This document shows, one piece after another, positions 51,290 through 59,801 of a stretch of DNA of 64,000 bases. The notes under the pieces were generated by a model that saw only the letters and a program-made list of their open reading frames with translations, had not been told where the DNA came from and did not search any database. Source of the DNA: Leadbetterella sp035299025 (GTDB lineage Bacteria; Bacteroidota; Bacteroidia; Cytophagales; Spirosomataceae); the NCBI GenBank assembly GCA_035299025.1, contig DATGXK010000018.1:1-64000 (forward strand), given 5' to 3'. Position 1 is the stretch's first letter, and the number at the start of each line of letters is the position of its first letter. A program made the translations under genes and the position numbers.

Positions 51290-52960
51290 TTATTTCACAT
51301 CCACCGATCCCGAATTTTTCAATATCTCTTTGTCTTTGTCTGTCAGACTCCAATCAGCTTTGAATAGTCCGTATCCTACTACGTTGTTGATATTTTTGTC
51401 ATACAAAACCCAGTCGCCATAGCCAGACAATGCACCCGCTTTGGCCGTAGAACGAAGTCTAGCAAACGGGCTGTTGTCGCTATTGGGAAGTTCCCAAAAT
51501 GGCTGCCCCGAATTGATAAGAATGTATTTATTGCCATTCGGATAAACAAAACTCAAACTGGCATTTTCTCTGGCCGAAGCCTTCAGTGAAATGGGCAATT
51601 TGGAGCCGTATTTTTCTATCAACTCGTTGGTTTCGCTGTCTCCAAAAAGGACGAGGTTCGAACGCTCTATATCGCTAGGTCTCACTTCTTTGTCAGACAG
51701 TACCCTTGGAAATACCATAACTCTACCCATGAAATCGCCCCTGTAAAAACTCCAATTGGCCGCTTCCTCGGCTATTTTTCGTCTTAGTTCTTGCTGTTCT
51801 TTGCTCGGATTTCCTTTGGTTCCATATACATATATATGTCTGTCTGCTATCACCTCGGTCATTGGGCCTTCTTGGTTTGGCTTCTTCATTTTGCTGTTTT
51901 CAGGCCTTTTGCCTACAGCCCATTTTCCATCGGTTTTTAAAAGTACTTGGCCATTGCTTAAACCAAAGACTGACAAGTTTTGGCCATCAATGTTTAAGCT
52001 TAGTTTCGATTTTGTGTTAAAATTTGGATGTTCTAAGATGTTGATAGAGAAAGTGTTAATGTTTTCTGTTTTTACATCTAAAATATTCTTATTCTTAAAA
52101 TTGGCTTCTATTCTGGCGGTTTCGCCGGTTGTTTTCTCGAGAATTTCTACCCAATAGGCTTTGTTGTATTTCAACTGTGCCGTTGTAAACTTCACTTTGT
52201 CTGGAAAAGGATTTCTAGTGAACTTCGAGAACCATGTAAAGATAAATTCATCTTTGTAGGCATTTACCCAGCTGTCGTGCTTCACTCCTGGATATTCCTG
52301 ATAAGTTACTTTTGATCCTATGTTTTTCAAATCATCAACCCATTTTCTTGTGATTTCGGGTTTCACTACGGGGTCGTCGCCACCTTGGAAAATATGTATC
52401 GGTAAGTTAAATCCGTTGTCGAGGTATTTCGAGGCTTCTGCTGGTGGAGCTGGGCACACAGGGGCTATGGCCGCCCATACATCTGGTCTGGTAAGGCCTA
52501 CCCAAAGTGTTCCGCCACCACCCATCGAAAGGCCAGTCAGGTACATCCGGTTTTCGTCGATATTAAAGCGTTTCTTTGCGTCAGCTATCATATCCCACAC
52601 GTCTTTTTCGGCTACACCTTGGTAGCCCATGGTGCCTCTGGCATAAGCAGATATTACGATGTAATTTACATTTTTCCATTTCGGAAAATATAAGCTGGCT
52701 TCTACATCACTTTCACCCTCGGCGTTGCTTTTTCCGAAAACCCTACGCAATGCCAAACGGTGATTTGAACCTGCTCCGTGTAGCATCACTACCAGTGGGT
52801 ATGATTTCTTTTCGCTATAATCTTTTGGAATATAGCATCCGTAGGGCTGCTCGGTGTCGTCAACATCCGAATGGAATGTCAATACTTGTGGGCCGGCGGG
52901 TAGTTTTTGGGCGAACGAATAAACACAAGAAAGGAGTAAAAGAAGAATTGATTTTTTCAT
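51290..52960 (-). CDS. Secreted esterase of the PHB-depolymerase/feruloyl-esterase-like type
   Basis: From the ATG at 52960 (signal peptide MKKSILLLLLSCVYSFAQ) the protein has 556 residues. The catalytic domain has YPLVVMLHGAGSNHRLAL, and the serine in GLSMGGGGTLWVGL. Later acid and histidine candidates are FQGGDDPVV and YPGVKHDSWVNAY. A second C-terminal domain (about 290-556) has no recognised fold. Such enzymes cleave esters of plant or bacterial polymers. It is convergent with the coiled-coil gene and has no operon partner. Confidence 0.75.
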   Translation of the reverse strand: MKKSILLLLLSCVYSFAQKLPAGPQVLTFHSDVDDTEQPYGCYIPKDYSEKKSYPLVVMLHGAGSNHRLALRRVFGKSNAEGESDVEASLYFPKWKNVNYIVISAYARGTMGYQGVAEKDVWDMIADAKKRFNIDENRMYLTGLSMGGGGTLWVGLTRPDVWAAIAPVCPAPPAEASKYLDNGFNLPIHIFQGGDDPVVKPEITRKWVDDLKNIGSKVTYQEYPGVKHDSWVNAYKDEFIFTWFSKFTRNPFPDKVKFTTAQLKYNKAYWVEILEKTTGETARIEANFKNKNILDVKTENINTFSINILEHPNFNTKSKLSLNIDGQNLSVFGLSNGQVLLKTDGKWAVGKRPENSKMKKPNQEGPMTEVIADRHIYVYGTKGNPSKEQQELRRKIAEEAANWSFYRGDFMGRVMVFPRVLSDKEVRPSDIERSNLVLFGDSETNELIEKYGSKLPISLKASARENASLSFVYPNGNKYILINSGQPFWELPNSDNSPFARLRSTAKAGALSGYGDWVLYDKNINNVVGYGLFKADWSLTDKDKEILKNSGSVDVK

Positions 52961-53208
52961 TTTTTTAGGAAAAACATGACTCATTTTAGGTAAGGTTTAA
53001 GAACGGTTGTTAATTTTCATTTGCCAAATTTTTAAATATTTATTCATATTTCAAACCGAAGAAGTCAAAAAGTCCACATTTGGGGATGAGATGATTCAAT
53101 ATTCTTAAACTTTTTAGAAATTTTCGATTTTTTGAGAAAAAATTTAAGAAATAATATTTAGAAAAGATAAATGAGTATTTTGCATAAACTATTCAACAAA
53201 GCTTAATT

Positions 53209-54252
53209 ATGTATTTGGACAGAAGAAATTTTCTCAAAATTGTTGGTGTATCGTCTGGGCTTCAAATGTTGCCGGGTCTCACTTTTGGGCGAAAAGACGA
53301 GGTGATTATTGGACACAATTCTCACAAGTATAAAATAATAGTGGGCTGGGGAGTGCTTGACTCTCAGAAAAACCCAGTAAACGATTGCCACGAAATGGTA
53401 GAAGATGCCGCAGGTAGACTGATAATGTGTACCAACGAAACCAGAAATAACATACTCATCTATGACAAATCGGGCAAACTGCTCGAAACCTGGGGTAATT
53501 CGTATCCTGGAGCTCATGGATTGACGATTTTTAATGAAGGCGAGCGGCAGTATTTATTGATTTGCGACAACAGCCGTAATCAAGTTATCAAGACCGATTT
53601 GAAAGGCAACGAGATTTTCAAAATAGAGTACCCAAAGGAAACAGGCGAATACCAATATCCAGGTCAGTTTGTGCCGACAGAAACTGCTGTAAGTCCCTAC
53701 AATGGTGATATTTATGTAGTAGATGGATATGGAAAAAACTTCGTGATACAATACGACTCCAAAGGTAAGTATATCAAACATTGGGGTGGAAATGGCATCG
53801 AAAATTATAATTTCAAATGCAATCATGGCATTGTGGTAGACAACAGAATTCCTTCTAAACCTACTCTTATCATCACTTCAAGGCAGCAGAATTGCTGGAA
53901 GCGATTTACCATGGATGGTCACTACCTTTCTACCATACAAATGCCTGGCTCATTTATTTGTAGGCCCGTTCTGAAAGGCGATAATCTGTACGGAGCCGTT
54001 TATCGTTCTACTTCTGAGGAATACCCCAATTCTGGTTACATTCAGATTCTTGACGAAAACGACAAAGTAATTTCCTCGCCAGGAGCTTCAGAACCCATTT
54101 ATCAAAACGGTGTACTTCAGGAACAACGAAAATCAGACCCTGCCAAGGTTTTTATGCATCCTCATGATGTATGCGTAGACGGCGACGGAAGTATCTACAT
54201 TCCACAATGGGCATCCAAAAAGACTTATCCGGTGAAGTTGGAGCGGGTGTAA
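53209..54252 (+). CDS. Tat-exported NHL-type beta-propeller protein
   Basis: The 347-residue protein starts with a twin-arginine signal (DRRNFLKIVG at 4-13), so it is exported folded. The body has six NHL-like units, for example HGLTIFNEGERQYLLICDNS and TAVSPYNGDIYVVDGYGKNF. It is like the lyase half of peptidylglycine alpha-amidating enzymes, but I see no clear metal site, so the function stays open. It stands alone with no obvious operon partner. Confidence 0.75.
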   Translation: MYLDRRNFLKIVGVSSGLQMLPGLTFGRKDEVIIGHNSHKYKIIVGWGVLDSQKNPVNDCHEMVEDAAGRLIMCTNETRNNILIYDKSGKLLETWGNSYPGAHGLTIFNEGERQYLLICDNSRNQVIKTDLKGNEIFKIEYPKETGEYQYPGQFVPTETAVSPYNGDIYVVDGYGKNFVIQYDSKGKYIKHWGGNGIENYNFKCNHGIVVDNRIPSKPTLIITSRQQNCWKRFTMDGHYLSTIQMPGSFICRPVLKGDNLYGAVYRSTSEEYPNSGYIQILDENDKVISSPGASEPIYQNGVLQEQRKSDPAKVFMHPHDVCVDGDGSIYIPQWASKKTYPVKLERV

Positions 54253-54327
54253 AGAGGAAATCAGGTTATAAGTGAACAATCGCTTAAAGAATACAAATTT
54301 TCAAATGATTCGGATTTAAAGTATAAT

Positions 54328-54375
54328 CTGTGAAAATCAGCGTTGCTTGCATCCGTGTCATCAGCGTTCCATTTA
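54328..54375 (+). repeat. Partial copy of the CCGTGTCA/CAGCGTTCC repeat family
   Basis: Two half-units in tandem, AATCTGTGAAAATCAGCGTT and CATCCGTGTCATCAGCGTTC, resemble the right arm at 15680-15711. It lies in the region before purD. Confidence 0.55.
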
Positions 54376-54462
54376 AATTGTAATTAGACTCTGGGCAATA
54401 TGTTTTTCATTATCAAAGATATTGATTTGAATGCTTTGTTTTGACCGAAAAAACCTTCCCAT

Positions 54463-54493
54463 TTTGTTCCCACCCCTTCAATACCTATTTTTG
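54463..54493 (+). promoter_or_regulatory. Canonical promoter of purD (TTTG-N19-TATTTTTG)
   Basis: TTTG (54463-54466), a 19-base spacer and TATTTTTG (54486-54493) match the Bacteroidota consensus fully. The ATG at 54512 is 18 bases on. Confidence 0.8.
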
Positions 54494-54511
54494 TGTTTTT
54501 AAATACAGAAA

Positions 54512-55798
54512 ATGAATATTCTTATAATAGGTTCGGGTGGTAGAGAGCACGCTTTTGCATGGAAAATGGCACAAAGCAAAAAATGTGATAAGCTTTTTGT
54601 GGCTCCGGGTAATGCCGGTACAGCCCAAGTGGCCACCAATGTAGATATCAAAGTAGACGATTTTGAGGGTATAAAAAAACTAGTTTTGACCGAAGGCATA
54701 AGTTTGGTGGTTGTAGGCCCTGAAGATCCTTTGGTAAAGGGAATCGTAGATTTTTTCAAAGCCGACAAGCAACTCAAAAAAGTAAAGATAGTTGGCCCAG
54801 ATGCTTCTGGAGCGAGACTTGAAGGTAGCAAAGATTTCTCAAAGGCTTTCATGCAAAAACATGGTGTGCCTACTGCATTTTCAGAAACTTTCACACGCGA
54901 GACTTTAGATGCTGGCTTAGCGTATCTCGACAAACAATCAGGCCCTTATGTGCTAAAAGCCGACGGTTTAGCTGCAGGAAAGGGTGTAATTATCACTGAA
55001 AGTAAAGACGAAGCAAAGGCTAGTCTGAAAGAAATGCTGACCGAAGGGAAATTTGGTGAAGCGGGAGACAAGGTGCTGGTAGAGCAGTTTTTGAAAGGTA
55101 TAGAACTTTCGGTTTTTGTTCTTTCGGATGGTAAAAATTACGTGATTTTGCCAGAGGCCAAAGATTATAAGAGGATAGGAGAGGGCGATACCGGTCTGAA
55201 TACAGGCGGTATGGGAGCCGTTTCTCCCGTGCCATTTGCCGATGCCGCTTTTATACAGAAAGTAGAAGATTTGGTTGTCAAACCCACTTTGGTAGGGCTT
55301 CAGGCCGAGGGTATCCACTATGTTGGTTTTATTTTTATAGGCCTCATGAACGACGAAGGCAATCCGATGGTCATAGAGTATAACGCTCGCATGGGAGATC
55401 CGGAGACTGAGGTTGTTTTGCCGAGAATAAAAACCGACTTGGTGAAATTGATGGTAGCGGCGGCAGACGGAAAATTGGATAAAATTAAACTTTCTATAAA
55501 TCCAAAGTCAGCCGTGACAACCATGGTGGTAGCTGGTGGTTATCCAGAAGACTACAAAAAAGGCGACTTGATGGAAATTCCAGAAGCCGATAAAGATACA
55601 GTGATTTTTCATGCTGGTACAAAACTTACAGAATCTGGCGTTGTAACCAACGGCGGAAGGGTGATTGCTCTTACAGGTTTGGGAAGAACCATGACAGCCG
55701 CCGTGAAGAAATCACAGAAAATGGCCAGAAAAGTGAAGTTTAAGAAGAAGTATTTCAGGAAAGATATTGGCCTAGATTTAATGAAATATTTGGATTAA
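54512..55798 (+). CDS. purD: Phosphoribosylamine-glycine ligase
   Basis: The 428 residues have the ATP-grasp pattern of PurD: IIGSGGREHAFAWKM at the start, VVGPEDPLVKGI, then GPYVLKADGLAAGKGVIITE and the metal-binding MVIEYNARMGDPETEVVLPR. It joins glycine to phosphoribosylamine in purine synthesis. It is monofunctional, with no fused purM or purN. It has its own canonical promoter, and ricT follows after a gap of about 95 bases. Confidence 0.95.
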   Translation: MNILIIGSGGREHAFAWKMAQSKKCDKLFVAPGNAGTAQVATNVDIKVDDFEGIKKLVLTEGISLVVVGPEDPLVKGIVDFFKADKQLKKVKIVGPDASGARLEGSKDFSKAFMQKHGVPTAFSETFTRETLDAGLAYLDKQSGPYVLKADGLAAGKGVIITESKDEAKASLKEMLTEGKFGEAGDKVLVEQFLKGIELSVFVLSDGKNYVILPEAKDYKRIGEGDTGLNTGGMGAVSPVPFADAAFIQKVEDLVVKPTLVGLQAEGIHYVGFIFIGLMNDEGNPMVIEYNARMGDPETEVVLPRIKTDLVKLMVAAADGKLDKIKLSINPKSAVTTMVVAGGYPEDYKKGDLMEIPEADKDTVIFHAGTKLTESGVVTNGGRVIALTGLGRTMTAAVKKSQKMARKVKFKKKYFRKDIGLDLMKYLD

Positions 55799-55894
55799 TG
55801 GTTAGTTTTGTTTTTAGAAAATAATTAGAAAATCGTTCCGAATTGATTTTTGGCACCCAAAAGCCTATCTAATCGGATAAAAATATATATTCTT

Positions 55895-57397
55895 ATGGCG
55901 TGTGGACAATGCTCATCCGGTGGATGTGGCAATATAAGAAACGTAGCAGAAGAAAAATCCAATCACAAAACTACTGCGGGATGTAGTTCGGGAGGCTGCT
56001 CATCAGGAGGTTGTAATAAAATGAATTCTTTCGATTGGCTTTCCAATATGGAGTCGCCAAAAAGTTCGAGATTTGGCATCATCGAGGTCAAATTTAAGGG
56101 AGGAAGAAAGGAATACTTCAAAAACAAAGGCAATCTAGATCTATACACCGGAGATTTCGTGGTGTGCGAAATGCCTACAGGTTTTCATATTGGGTCTGTT
56201 TCATTGCAAGGAGAACTAGTACGTTTGCAAATGATCAAAAAGAATATCAAGGAGTCTGACGAACTTCCTGTAATTCACCGTTTGGCCACCGAAAAAGACC
56301 TGGAAAAACATAGCCAAGCAATCAATAGAGATTTGCCAACGATGTATCGTACCAGAGAAATTTGCAAAGAACTTAAGCTGAACCTAAAGCTTTCGGAGGT
56401 TGAGTTTCAGTCAGATAACTCTAAGGCTACTTTTTTTTACTCTGCAGACGATCGCGTAGACTTTAGAGAACTCATAAAAATGCTCGCCAGCGAATTTAAG
56501 GTGAGGATAGAAATGCGTCAGATTAGCCTTCGTCAGGAAGCAGGAAGATTGGGTGGAATAGGCTCTTGTGGAAGAGAATTGTGTTGCTCAACTTGGCTTT
56601 CAGACTTTAAAACTATACCTACAGCCGCTGCCAGATACCAGAATTTATCGCTCAATCCTGCCAAACTTTCTGGCCAATGTGGAAGGCTGAAATGCTGTTT
56701 GAACTACGAGCTAGAGACCTACATAGATGCCATCAGGGATATTCCGGTGGTAGACAGGTCTTTGAAAACCGAGAAAGGAGACGCAACGCTTCAGAAGACA
56801 GATATTTTTAGGAGAATAATGTGGTTTAGTTATCCCAACGAAACCAACTGGTATCCAATAAACTGTGCTCAGGTGGCAGAGATTCAAAAAATGAATGCCG
56901 CTGGCAAAAAACCTGTTGGATTAGAGAATCTGGTCGAAATATCAGAATTTGTGTCTGCCAAACCAACCAGTATCAACAACGACTTGGAGCGTTTGGATAA
57001 AAAATATCATCAAACCAAAAAGAAAAACGGGCCTAAAAAGCCTAACAATCCCAATAACAGGACAGAGGGAAACACTCCAAAACCAAATAACCCTCAGACA
57101 CAGCAACCTAAGCCAAATAACCCGAATGCAAGGAATGAGGGAAATGTGGCCAAGCCCGCGAACCCTCAAGGTCAGTCGCAAAGGCCAAATCAGCCACGGC
57201 CGCCACAGCAACAAAATAGGCCTAATCAACCTCGCCCACCGCAGCCAAGGGTTGAGGGAGCGGTACCAAATTCACCACAGAGTCCCAACGCTGGTAATTT
57301 GACAGGAGCAGACGGAACTGCGGAAAATAGAAACCGTAATAAGAAAAGAAAGAAAAACAGAAATAACAATAACCGACCAGATAAACCAGAGTTATGA
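55895..57397 (+). CDS. ricT: PSP1-domain protein, RicT-like, with cysteine-rich start and Asn/Pro-rich tail
   Basis: From the ATG at 55895 there are 500 residues. The N-terminus is cysteine-rich (C3, C6, C11, C30, C35, C40, with CSSGGC repeated). The PSP1 domain has GSCGRELCCSTWLSDF and LSGQCGRLKCCLNYELE, the metal-binding cysteines of RicT. The last 130 residues are a proline, asparagine and glutamine-rich tail. In Bacillus, RicT with RicA and RicF binds iron-sulfur clusters and affects RNA processing; the role in Bacteroidota is not established. gldH overlaps its stop by four bases. Confidence 0.85.
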   Translation: MACGQCSSGGCGNIRNVAEEKSNHKTTAGCSSGGCSSGGCNKMNSFDWLSNMESPKSSRFGIIEVKFKGGRKEYFKNKGNLDLYTGDFVVCEMPTGFHIGSVSLQGELVRLQMIKKNIKESDELPVIHRLATEKDLEKHSQAINRDLPTMYRTREICKELKLNLKLSEVEFQSDNSKATFFYSADDRVDFRELIKMLASEFKVRIEMRQISLRQEAGRLGGIGSCGRELCCSTWLSDFKTIPTAAARYQNLSLNPAKLSGQCGRLKCCLNYELETYIDAIRDIPVVDRSLKTEKGDATLQKTDIFRRIMWFSYPNETNWYPINCAQVAEIQKMNAAGKKPVGLENLVEISEFVSAKPTSINNDLERLDKKYHQTKKKNGPKKPNNPNNRTEGNTPKPNNPQTQQPKPNNPNARNEGNVAKPANPQGQSQRPNQPRPPQQQNRPNQPRPPQPRVEGAVPNSPQSPNAGNLTGADGTAENRNRNKKRKKNRNNNNRPDKPEL

Positions 57398-57864
57398 GAG
57401 GTAAAATAACGATTTTGGCACTATTTGGCCTACTATTGGCCTGCAAGGGGAGTTCTGACTTGAAAGAAATCAGAGAATTTAAAAACTCTGAATGGTTTAT
57501 TGCAAAAAAACAAACTTTTGAGTTTGATGTAAAGGATACACAGAAGGCCTACGATTTTAACTATTTAATCAGGAATACTATTTCATATCCTTATTATAAT
57601 TTATACCTCAATCAAACACTGACAGACGACAAAGGCAAGGTTTTGGTATCTTCTATGGACGAAGTTATCTTATTTAACCAAAAAACTGGTAAACCCTATG
57701 GCGACGGCCTCGGAGATATTTTTGATAATAGAATTTCTGCCCCTAAACTTCAAAAATTTAAGTTTGCAAAACCAGGAAAGTACAAATGGACGTTGGGACA
57801 CAACATGCGTCCTGACCCACTTCAGGGCATGATGTCAATAGGTGCCGAGGTATTAGGAAAGTAG
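57394..57864 (+). CDS. gldH: Gliding motility lipoprotein GldH
   Basis: The 156-residue protein has a lipobox (LLLAC, cysteine about 17) and the GldH pattern: FDVKDTQKAYDFNYLIRNTI, YPYYNLYLNQTLTDDKG and the late FAKPGKYKWTLGHNMRPDPL. GldH is needed for gliding in Flavobacterium and acts with the gliding/T9SS machinery at the outer membrane. It overlaps the ricT-like gene by four bases (ATGA), which fits the conserved pairing seen in other Bacteroidota. It supports gliding or at least T9SS in this organism. A strong terminator follows. Confidence 0.85.
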   Translation: MRGKITILALFGLLLACKGSSDLKEIREFKNSEWFIAKKQTFEFDVKDTQKAYDFNYLIRNTISYPYYNLYLNQTLTDDKGKVLVSSMDEVILFNQKTGKPYGDGLGDIFDNRISAPKLQKFKFAKPGKYKWTLGHNMRPDPLQGMMSIGAEVLGK

Positions 57865-57931
57865 GGTTATTTTCCTCCATTGCACAAAATTTTATCGGTT
57901 GAATAGGAGGAGAAATATTGATGTGGATAAA

Positions 57932-57963
57932 AAAAGGCACAATTTGCGAGAATTGTGCCTTTT
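57932..57963 (+). terminator. Terminator of the ricT-gldH operon
   Basis: AAAAGGCACAATT (57932-57944) and AATTGTGCCTTTT (57951-57963) pair perfectly over thirteen bases around TGCGAG. The A run before it also lets it stop the leftward gene. Confidence 0.9.
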
Positions 57964-57992
57964 TCTGATTTCAATAAGTCAGAAAATAATTT

Positions 57993-59243
57993 TTATAACT
58001 TCTCAATCAAAGCCGAAAATTTGGTCAAATCTACTTGTGCTTTTGATGCCAAATTACGTGCTTGCTGAGCGTCGGCCTTTGCTTTAGCAAGGTCTCCAGA
58101 TTTCTGGTTGAGTTTTGCAGACTCAAAGTAATATTCGGCTAAATATTGATCTTCTTTCAAGAGACTCTTTCCTTTGTTTAGCCAAGCAGCAGCTTTAGGT
58201 GCATAGTTTTTGTTTGGATAATAATCATTAAAAACTCTGGCTATATACACTAGAGACTGTCCGTTACTGCCAAACTTTGCGGCCATTTTTTCGCCTATGG
58301 CTAGAGCTTGCTCAGGTTTGCCTTCGCGTATGAGGGCCTTTACATCATACTCCCAAGTTACGTTTTCTATGTATTGGCCAGCTCCCGTGAGGTTCATGTA
58401 TTTTTTAACCAGATTGAGTTTGGCCGTTCCATAGTTTTGGCCTCTTTGGCTGTACAATGAAGACTGAATGATGCCACCCAAAATGTTGTTTTCGTTGCCT
58501 GCGTGTCCGTCTTTCTTTTCAAATGCCGCTGCTGTGGCTACGTTGTTAAACCAATGTATTGCAAAACCGTTTTCCATATCGGTTACACATTTTTTCGTCA
58601 ATTTCCAGCTAGTTTCGCTGTTTAGCTGGTCTTTTGGATATATTTTAAAAACTTCCTCAGCGGCAGTTACAGCCAGGCTGGTGTCTTTTGTAAGTCTTGC
58701 ATAGGCGGCCAGCTGTACCAGTAAATCGAGTGTTCTATCGCCTTTGTCGTATCTGGCTTTGTAGTTTTCGGCTCTTTTTTCTGTATTTTGGGCAGTTTCA
58801 GCTGCCGTCACAATGGTTTTTGTGTCAGGAGTCACCTCAGCTTGGTGTACTATTTTGCCGTCTCCGTCAAAGAACAAAAACTGCGGGAAACTTGGTAAAT
58901 AAATATTTCTGGCGTTCAAAAACTTCACTTGCTCAGCATTGCCCACATCAAGTTTGTAGTTGATAAAGCTACTGTTGTATTTGGTTGCAACTTCGGTTTT
59001 CTTGAAAAACGGCTCTATGCTTTGACAAACCGGACACGTAGGTGAGTAACATTCTACAAAGAGCAATTTGCCTGAGGCTTTGGCTTGTGCGAGTGCGTCT
59101 TCAATGCTTGGATTCCAAGTAACTTGATTTTTGTCGATGTTGGCAGTGGAGGCTGTTTGCTGAGTAGAATTATTTTGTGACTTCGACTGACAGCTTGCAA
59201 AAAGCAAAACACCAGCTAAGCTCGTGATTTTAAAGATGTTCAT
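57993..59243 (-). CDS. Thioredoxin-fold lipoprotein with TPR-like C-terminal region
   Basis: From the ATG at 59243 the 416-residue protein has a lipobox (LLFASC, cysteine 18) and a thioredoxin domain with the C-P-V-C active site at 70-73 in ECYSPTCPVCQS. The later part has TPR-like helices (for example YAPKAAAWLNKGKSLLKEDQ, YYFESAKLNQKSGDLAKAKA). It probably sits at the periplasmic face and acts in thiol exchange or binding of partner proteins. It shares a terminator region with the gldH operon and has no operon partner. Confidence 0.8.
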   Translation of the reverse strand: MNIFKITSLAGVLLFASCQSKSQNNSTQQTASTANIDKNQVTWNPSIEDALAQAKASGKLLFVECYSPTCPVCQSIEPFFKKTEVATKYNSSFINYKLDVGNAEQVKFLNARNIYLPSFPQFLFFDGDGKIVHQAEVTPDTKTIVTAAETAQNTEKRAENYKARYDKGDRTLDLLVQLAAYARLTKDTSLAVTAAEEVFKIYPKDQLNSETSWKLTKKCVTDMENGFAIHWFNNVATAAAFEKKDGHAGNENNILGGIIQSSLYSQRGQNYGTAKLNLVKKYMNLTGAGQYIENVTWEYDVKALIREGKPEQALAIGEKMAAKFGSNGQSLVYIARVFNDYYPNKNYAPKAAAWLNKGKSLLKEDQYLAEYYFESAKLNQKSGDLAKAKADAQQARNLASKAQVDLTKFSALIEKL

Positions 59244-59426
59244 TGGGGTAAAAATCATTTTATGCTATTGTTTAAAAAATGCCCGTAAAAATTGAAAATT
59301 ATTAAGTTCTAAACAAATATTTGCTTGTTAATATTCAGTTAAACGCAAATAATAAGCCAAATATGTAGGGAATGTAGGATTCAAATCAAATCTAGGTTTG
59401 TTTCGTATCGTAGTTCCGAAATGTAT

Positions 59427-59434
59427 TAAATTTG
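59427..59434 (+). promoter_or_regulatory. Bacteroidota -7 box (TAAATTTG) for the ArsC-like gene
   Basis: TAAATTTG matches TAnnTTTG exactly and ends 20 bases before the ATG at 59455. A TTTG (59397-59400) lies 26 bases further upstream, a little far. Confidence 0.55.
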
Positions 59435-59454
59435 CAAGAAATAAAAAACGATAG

Positions 59455-59799
59455 ATGCTTACAGTATATGGTATTCCGAATTGCGACACAGTAAAAAAAT
59501 CACTGGATTTCCTAAAGGCCAAAGGCGAGACTTTTGCCTTTCATAATTATAAAACAGAGGGTATTTCGAAAGATAAACTAGAAGAGTGGATGCAGCAAAT
59601 CCCGCTTGACAAACTAGTAAACAAGAAAAGTACAACTTACAAAGGCTTTGACCAAGCACAAAAAGACGCTTTGGAAACTCCTCTTTCTGCCATAGAGGTG
59701 ATTATGCAAAACACTTCGGTCATTAAACGCCCCATCATAGAAGACCAAAAAGTAGTGGCCGTAGGATTCGACAAAGACCTTTACGAGAAGCTATTTTAG
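59455..59799 (+). CDS. ArsC/YffB-family thioredoxin-fold protein
   Basis: The 114 residues match the YffB/Spx/ArsC branch: IPNCDTVKKSLDFL with C10 as the single N-terminal cysteine, YKTEGISKDKLEEWM and SVIKRPIIEDQKVVAVGFDK. The RPI signature and the VGF motif are typical. Only one cysteine is found at the active site, so this is not a classical arsenate reductase; a glutathione-linked reductase or Spx-like role is possible. It stands alone and is convergent with the GMC oxidoreductase gene, two bases apart. Confidence 0.85.
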   Translation: MLTVYGIPNCDTVKKSLDFLKAKGETFAFHNYKTEGISKDKLEEWMQQIPLDKLVNKKSTTYKGFDQAQKDALETPLSAIEVIMQNTSVIKRPIIEDQKVVAVGFDKDLYEKLF

Positions 59800-59801
59800 A
59801 A

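Noticed and set aside
59455..59799. Arsenate resistance gene
   Set aside because: Only one active-site cysteine is present and no ars genes are adjacent; the YffB/Spx-like branch fits better.
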